Source: Chara braunii (taxonomy: Eukaryota > Streptophyta > Charophyceae > Charales > Characeae). Taken from it: a stretch of DNA of 21,238 nucleotides. Each line of letters opens with the position of its first letter. Positions within the stretch are counted from its first letter, which is position 1. The DNA lies in assembly GCA_003427395.1 (NCBI GenBank), contig BFEA01000016.1:1210341-1231578 (forward strand), read 5' to 3'. Under the pieces are notes generated by a model that was given only the letters and a program-made list of their open reading frames with translations, did no database searches and had not been told where the DNA came from. The translations under genes were made by a program, and so were the position numbers. Positions 17,325 through 21,238 of this stretch are shown here, piece by piece.

Positions 17325-18663
17325 CTATGTCCTTTTCCACAATGCGAGCTTGGTAGACCACACCATGTCCCTGCGGATATGACCTATTGCCTTATAGCTG
17401 AGGCGACACAGATCCACCAGTTCCTTGGGTGCCTGAAGTGGATACGCCAGGTGCATCCTAGTAAGTTCTTGCCAAGTCCCTCCTACTGTACCCAATAGGT
17501 GCCATACCACCTGGCGCAGCTGCAACGCTATGATCTGCAGTCACGGGTCCGGCAAACCCAGACCTCCAAACCGCCTTGGCTGAATGACTTTGTTCCTCGC
17601 CACTTTGCATATGGAATGCTCTGCCCGCTCATTGTTCGACCATAGGTGCACATGGATCACCTTCCTAATATACCTAAAGGTATGTTTGACTGGCATATAC
17701 ACAGCGCCTACGTACCACAAAGTTGCAAGTACCGAATTCTTAATCACCAAGGCCTTTCCAAAGACCCCTCTTGCACTCCATACGTTAAGTCTTGCCACGA
17801 CCACTGTAGCGCGGACAACCATCTGTTTTATCCCACCATAACTCGGCGTAAAATTCGCTCCCAGGAAGGCCAAACGTTCTCCTTTTGTTACTGTAGGGAT
17901 ATCCCATCCCTCGACGGGTCGACCTCTGGATGGAGAATGGCCTTTGATTTCTGCCAATTAACCCTAACCCCGAAATATTTACAAAATATTTTGAGGCCGT
18001 CCTTAAGCACCACCAGCTGTTGGGCCGTTGGGGGGATCACTGCTCCTGAGTCATCCACAAACACTGTGGATTGCAGCTCCGTTGCTGGTCCCCTTTCAGG
18101 GTAGTCAATCTGTCATCCGCCCTCAAAATATCGTGCATAGACTCCATGTAGATAACGTAAAGAGCCGGAGACAACAACCATCCCTGCCTAACTCATCGAG
18201 TGACCTTGAGCTTGTCCAATGGAACACCATTGACTTGCATCACTGTTGTTGCTCCCGTCAATAGGCTTTTGACCCAACTGCAAAGATCCCCCCTATCCCC
18301 CCATGCGCCATTCCCTGCAACAAGAATTCCTAGAGGACTCAATCGTACGCTTTCTCGAGATCAATGGAGACGAATGTCGCTGCATTGCATGTACATCGCT
18401 CCTCCTCCAAGACCTGTTGCGCCAATGTAACGTTAGACAAAATCTGACGCCCCCGATACGAACCCAGTCTGGGTGCAGTCTATAAGGCACGACGACAGTT
18501 CTTTCAAGCAGGTTGCCATCACCTTAGCCAAAATCTTATATGATGCGTTAAGAATATATCGACCTCCAGTTTCACATATCCTCCCCCTTTTTATACAGCA
18601 GGACTATGTATGCTTCCACGAAACTCGTCGGGAATGTTCCATGCTTAAGCCCCTCCTTGTGCG
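17325..18663 (-). pseudogene. LINE reverse transcriptase domain
   Basis: RT blocks are readable across three frames: SFVEAYIVLLYKKG (about 18590-18640), GRQILSNVTLAQQV then VSIDLEKAYD (about 18340-18460), VRQGWLLSPALYVIYMES (about 18130-18190) and the catalytic TVFVDDSGAV (about 18030-18065). The thumb-side LAFLGANF, VFGKALVIKNSVLATLWYVG and RRFGGLGLPDP follow (17541-17957). The family motif is usually FADD; here it is FVDD with both Asp kept. Stops and frameshifts between blocks make it nonfunctional. It would perform target-primed reverse transcription. Confidence 0.9.
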
Positions 18664-19160
18664 CTCCTCCGGCTTCACGTCCTCTTCTAGTCTGCATAAG
18701 CTTACCAAGTCCAGCCGACGGCGAATGTGTCTCCACACTGCTTGCTCCGATTCTTTAGCCATATCCTCAGGTGTCCAATCTTCCTCTTCACTTACTAGAC
18801 GGTGATAGAAATTTGTAACACATTTCAAGATCCCCCTCGTGGTGCATTGTGTTGCCTGGTTGTCATCAAAGGGGGGCTCCATCGCTGTTATCAGTGGAGC
18901 CAGTTTGCATGTGCCCACTGTACCAAAGAACCTTCACACCATCTGTTCCCCCACCACAATCCATGACTCCTTGGTTCGCCTTCCCCATTTGATTGCCATT
19001 CCCTCCATCCTCGCGCCGCCTCAACCCACTCGGCCCACCATTCATCCTTTGTTTGTTCTGTTGATGGGCCGCTATTCAACTGCTCCATTCTTCGGGCATA
19101 CTCTTCCCCTGTAGGTTGATGCGCAACATAGTTGTGCCTCTGTAGTCTGACCACCCGTTC
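18664..19160 (-). pseudogene. LINE endonuclease-RT linker
   Basis: Minus-strand pieces 19154-18891 and 18918-18604 show the spacing and composition of the helical linker between endonuclease and RT, including the TRGILKCVTNFYHRLVSEE segment that resembles the region just before the RT fingers in plant L1 elements. The two pieces overlap in different frames, so a frameshift lies near 18900. Confidence 0.65.
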
Positions 19161-20037
19161 TCACAGGTCCCGAGTCGCCTTTGCTAAATGGGCTAACAGG
19201 TTCTCCTGCGAGCAATCATTGATCCATTCTTCCCAGAACCAGGTCACTTCAGGCTGGAAGTCCGCACTTTTGAAGACCCATGTCGAAATCGCCTTGGGGG
19301 GGTGGCCCATCTCCAGATGGCCCACCGGAAAACTTGCTACTACAGCCGAATGGGTCCGATGTTGCCATTGGAGCTCTGTAGGCATGTTCTATCACTTCAT
19401 TCAGCTCAATCGATGCCCAATCATATCGATTCTAGATCTCCTTACCACCACATTTCCCCAAAACATGAGATCCCTGTCTTGCGGGTGCAACATTCGATAG
19501 GAGTCCGTGCAACCCAGTCTTGTCATCCCATTAAGGACAGCGAGAAAGTCTGTTTCCACATGCCTTGCTGTAGCAGAACCCAGGACCGGGTCCATGACCG
19601 AATTAAAGGCCCCTGCCACAATAATCTTGTTCACGTTCGGGACAAGAGTCTGCACCTGCTCCCACATTCTGTGCCACAAGCCAATCTCTGTCGGGCCGTA
19701 CACTGTGACCAATCCCCAGAGCCCTTCCCTCCAATGCAAAATCACCCACGCCCACCGACCTTATGCGTCAAAGTACCAGTCTCATATTTCCCCTCTAAAG
19801 TGGGGGAAGACCAAAATACAACCCCCCCGCCCCCCCTTTTGTTCCCTATGTTGGGGCCCATACTTGGTGGCCCTTCCACCATAACACCGACTTTGCTATC
19901 TTACCTCCATCCAACTTGGTCTCTTGTAGGCAAACAACATCTATCCGTTCCCATTTAACGTTCCCCGCCAACTCCTTCCTTTTAGCCAATAGCAATCTCC
20001 ACCCCAGTCCTCTAACATTCCATGTCATGATCTTCAA
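19161..20037 (-). pseudogene. LINE AP-type endonuclease domain
   Basis: The domain opens MKIMTWNVRGLG and VVCLQETKLD (20037-19846), then after a frameshift VTVYGPTE, IIVAGAFNSVMDP and RRSRIDMIGHRL (19745-19401), then the HSAVVASFP region and WVFKSADFQPEVTWFWEEW (19385-19161). The conserved GDFN block reads GAFN, so a catalytic Asp is lost in addition to the frame breaks. In the family the enzyme nicks target DNA for priming. The ATG at 20037 is chosen because it immediately precedes the canonical TWNVRG block. Confidence 0.88.
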
Positions 20038-21238
20038 CCGATTACACTGTCAAACCCTCTTCATTCTACCTTACCCCTCCTAGTCTTTCCTACACCCCCT
20101 TCTACCCATTCCTACTCTGTTTTAAACTACGTGGATTTGCTGGGGGGTGCCACTCCTCTTGTGACACCCTACAGGATAATATATCCCTACACCGTCTATT
20201 CAGCCTCCCGTCACCCACATCCCTGTCCCCTCCTTGAAATGCATGTTTCCCACTTGCTCTTCCTATGGCAGGCGTGCATTTACGCTATCCAAAATAGTCA
20301 ACGAGGTCGCGTATACGATATGGTAGACCCGGGGGGTCACTGTCGGGTCATACACTTCCGCAAAACCAGTACATTGTAGACTTCCGCAGCGCAACCTCGA
20401 AATACCCGGCTTCATGGGAACAACTTCCAGGAAGTATATGATTAGCCCATACTCCTTCCCCTTGGCCGTGGGACGAGTGAAACACGAAGCGGATATGCCT
20501 AGTAGCGCCATAAGTTCATACTTTAATCCCACCCACTATGATACCTTCTTAAGGACGAGCTGCTCCTATGGCAGTTTGTTAACACTAGATATTGGCACCT
20601 TTGTCTTGTTCGTCCATTCATATTTTGATACCCTCTTGCACCCGCCATAAGATAATAGGGCAGACGTAACACTCCCCCTCATCCAAAATTGCTTTTAGAC
20701 CTGTCTCAGCTCGCCCCTGTCTCGCCAGCTCTGTCACCGGATGCTGCTGCTGCGTGTCTTCCCCACCCTCTTCTTCCTGCACTTCCTCAGTAGCCTTTCC
20801 CACGCCCCCTTCTGCTGATACTTTTTCCCCCTCCAATAGTCGATCTTCCTCCTGCTCCTCCCTCCCCACCTCATCACTCTCTCCCGCCCACTCGTTTGTC
20901 TGCTGGTCCGTCTTATGCCCGGTCTCCGAGGCATCGGCTTCCGATGTGTCCAGCATATCTGTTTAATCCGAAGTCTCCTGTCGCCCATGGTCACTTGTTC
21001 TCGTCTACAATCCTTCCACCAGCATACCATAGCTTGCATCCTTCGAGATAGGGGAGGGTGATGGTGAAGTGTCCCTGTGACCCAGCTTTCCGAGCCAAAA
21101 CCTCGGTCCCAATCCTGCCCCTCCCAATGGGGAGCGCTCCCTCTCCTGCGGATAGGCCTGGTGTGTTCTGAATCTTGCGAGGAGTACGTGGGAACAGGGA
21201 AGCAATTCGCCGAGGAAGAGCTCTTCGACGGTCCTTTC
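20038..21238 (-). other. Probable LINE 5' region; ORF1 not recognised
   Basis: Upstream of ORF2 (in LINE sense) a nucleic-acid-binding ORF1 would be expected. Minus-strand openings are a highly acidic Glu/Asp-rich stretch (20956-20618) and an 89-codon stretch (20532-20263) with alternating hydrophobic residues (YGLIIYFLEV, FAEVYDPTVTPRVYHIVY). Neither shows a zinc knuckle or a domain I can name. They may be decayed ORF1 or unrelated sequence. The region continues past the window end. Confidence 0.3.

Larger units (their letters stand above)
15422..20037 (-). mobile_element. L1-type LINE, ORF2 remnant
   Basis: Remnant of a non-LTR retrotransposon, read on the minus strand in the order AP-type endonuclease (20037 to about 19160), linker, reverse transcriptase (about 18660 to 17540) and a zinc-finger tail (about 16920 to 15850), ending QEEKLSH and a TGA at 15422-15424. 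It starts MKIMTWNVRGLG, a typical ORF2 beginning. The frame is broken many times, so it is inactive. At about 4.6 kb it covers a nearly complete ORF2 rather than the usual 5'-truncated copy. No poly(A) tail or target duplication was seen. Confidence 0.9.

Noticed and set aside
17951-17962. Telomere-like ccctaa word
   Set aside because: A single partial occurrence inside the LINE RT tail; no array.
15899-20379. Plus-strand open frames across the LINE, such as 19302-19958
   Set aside because: They are antisense to readable endonuclease, RT and zinc-finger motifs and have no motifs of their own.

Overview
The window looks like repeat-rich nuclear DNA of a plant. The signs are two kinase exons resembling the plant LysM receptor-like kinase family, with GT...AG introns; a decayed chromodomain-bearing Ty3/gypsy element; a decayed L1-type LINE; and long TC microsatellites. 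There is no operon structure, no bacterial-style gene packing and no intact long reading frame. The species cannot be named from sequence alone. A land plant, perhaps a seed-free lineage, is a guess.

Layout. 1-600: copy A of a dispersed repeat. 603-4095 (+): a 5'-truncated, frameshifted chromovirus with protease, reverse transcriptase, RNase H, integrase and chromodomain but no gag or recognisable 5' LTR. 4096-5738: probable LTR remnant, then sequence without a supported gene. 5739-8852 (-): two consecutive exons of a LysM-type receptor kinase, coding the catalytic loop (8707-8852) and the activation segment (5739-5836), joined across a 2,870-bp intron. That intron is full of local tandem duplications, one of which is a decayed copy of the catalytic-loop exon. 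8853-9749: no supported gene. 9750-10952: copy B of the dispersed repeat, ending in a 46-bp tandem array that was split cleanly by a 472-bp TGT...ACA element with a 5-bp target-site duplication (10377-10848). 10953-15240: long stretch with no supported gene, holding an 81-bp tandem duplication and one weak SINE-like candidate. 15422-20037 (-): LINE ORF2 remnant (endonuclease, RT, zinc-finger tail) with an internal tandem duplication, followed on its 3' side by small stem-loops. 20038-21238: probable LINE 5' region without a recognised ORF1.

The only host gene I can support is the partial LysM-type receptor kinase, a family that perceives chitin or Nod/Myc-type signals. Its ectodomain, ATP-binding lobe and C-terminal lobe are not visible here, so it is either a gene with very long, transposon-filled introns extending outside the window or a fragment. 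Everything else is mobile or repetitive DNA at different stages of decay. I found no convincing new multi-gene system. The most interesting signals are the duplicated pseudo-exon, the precisely dated nested insertion, the conserved splice-like mini-exon in the A/B repeat, and the paired stem-loops past the LINE end.
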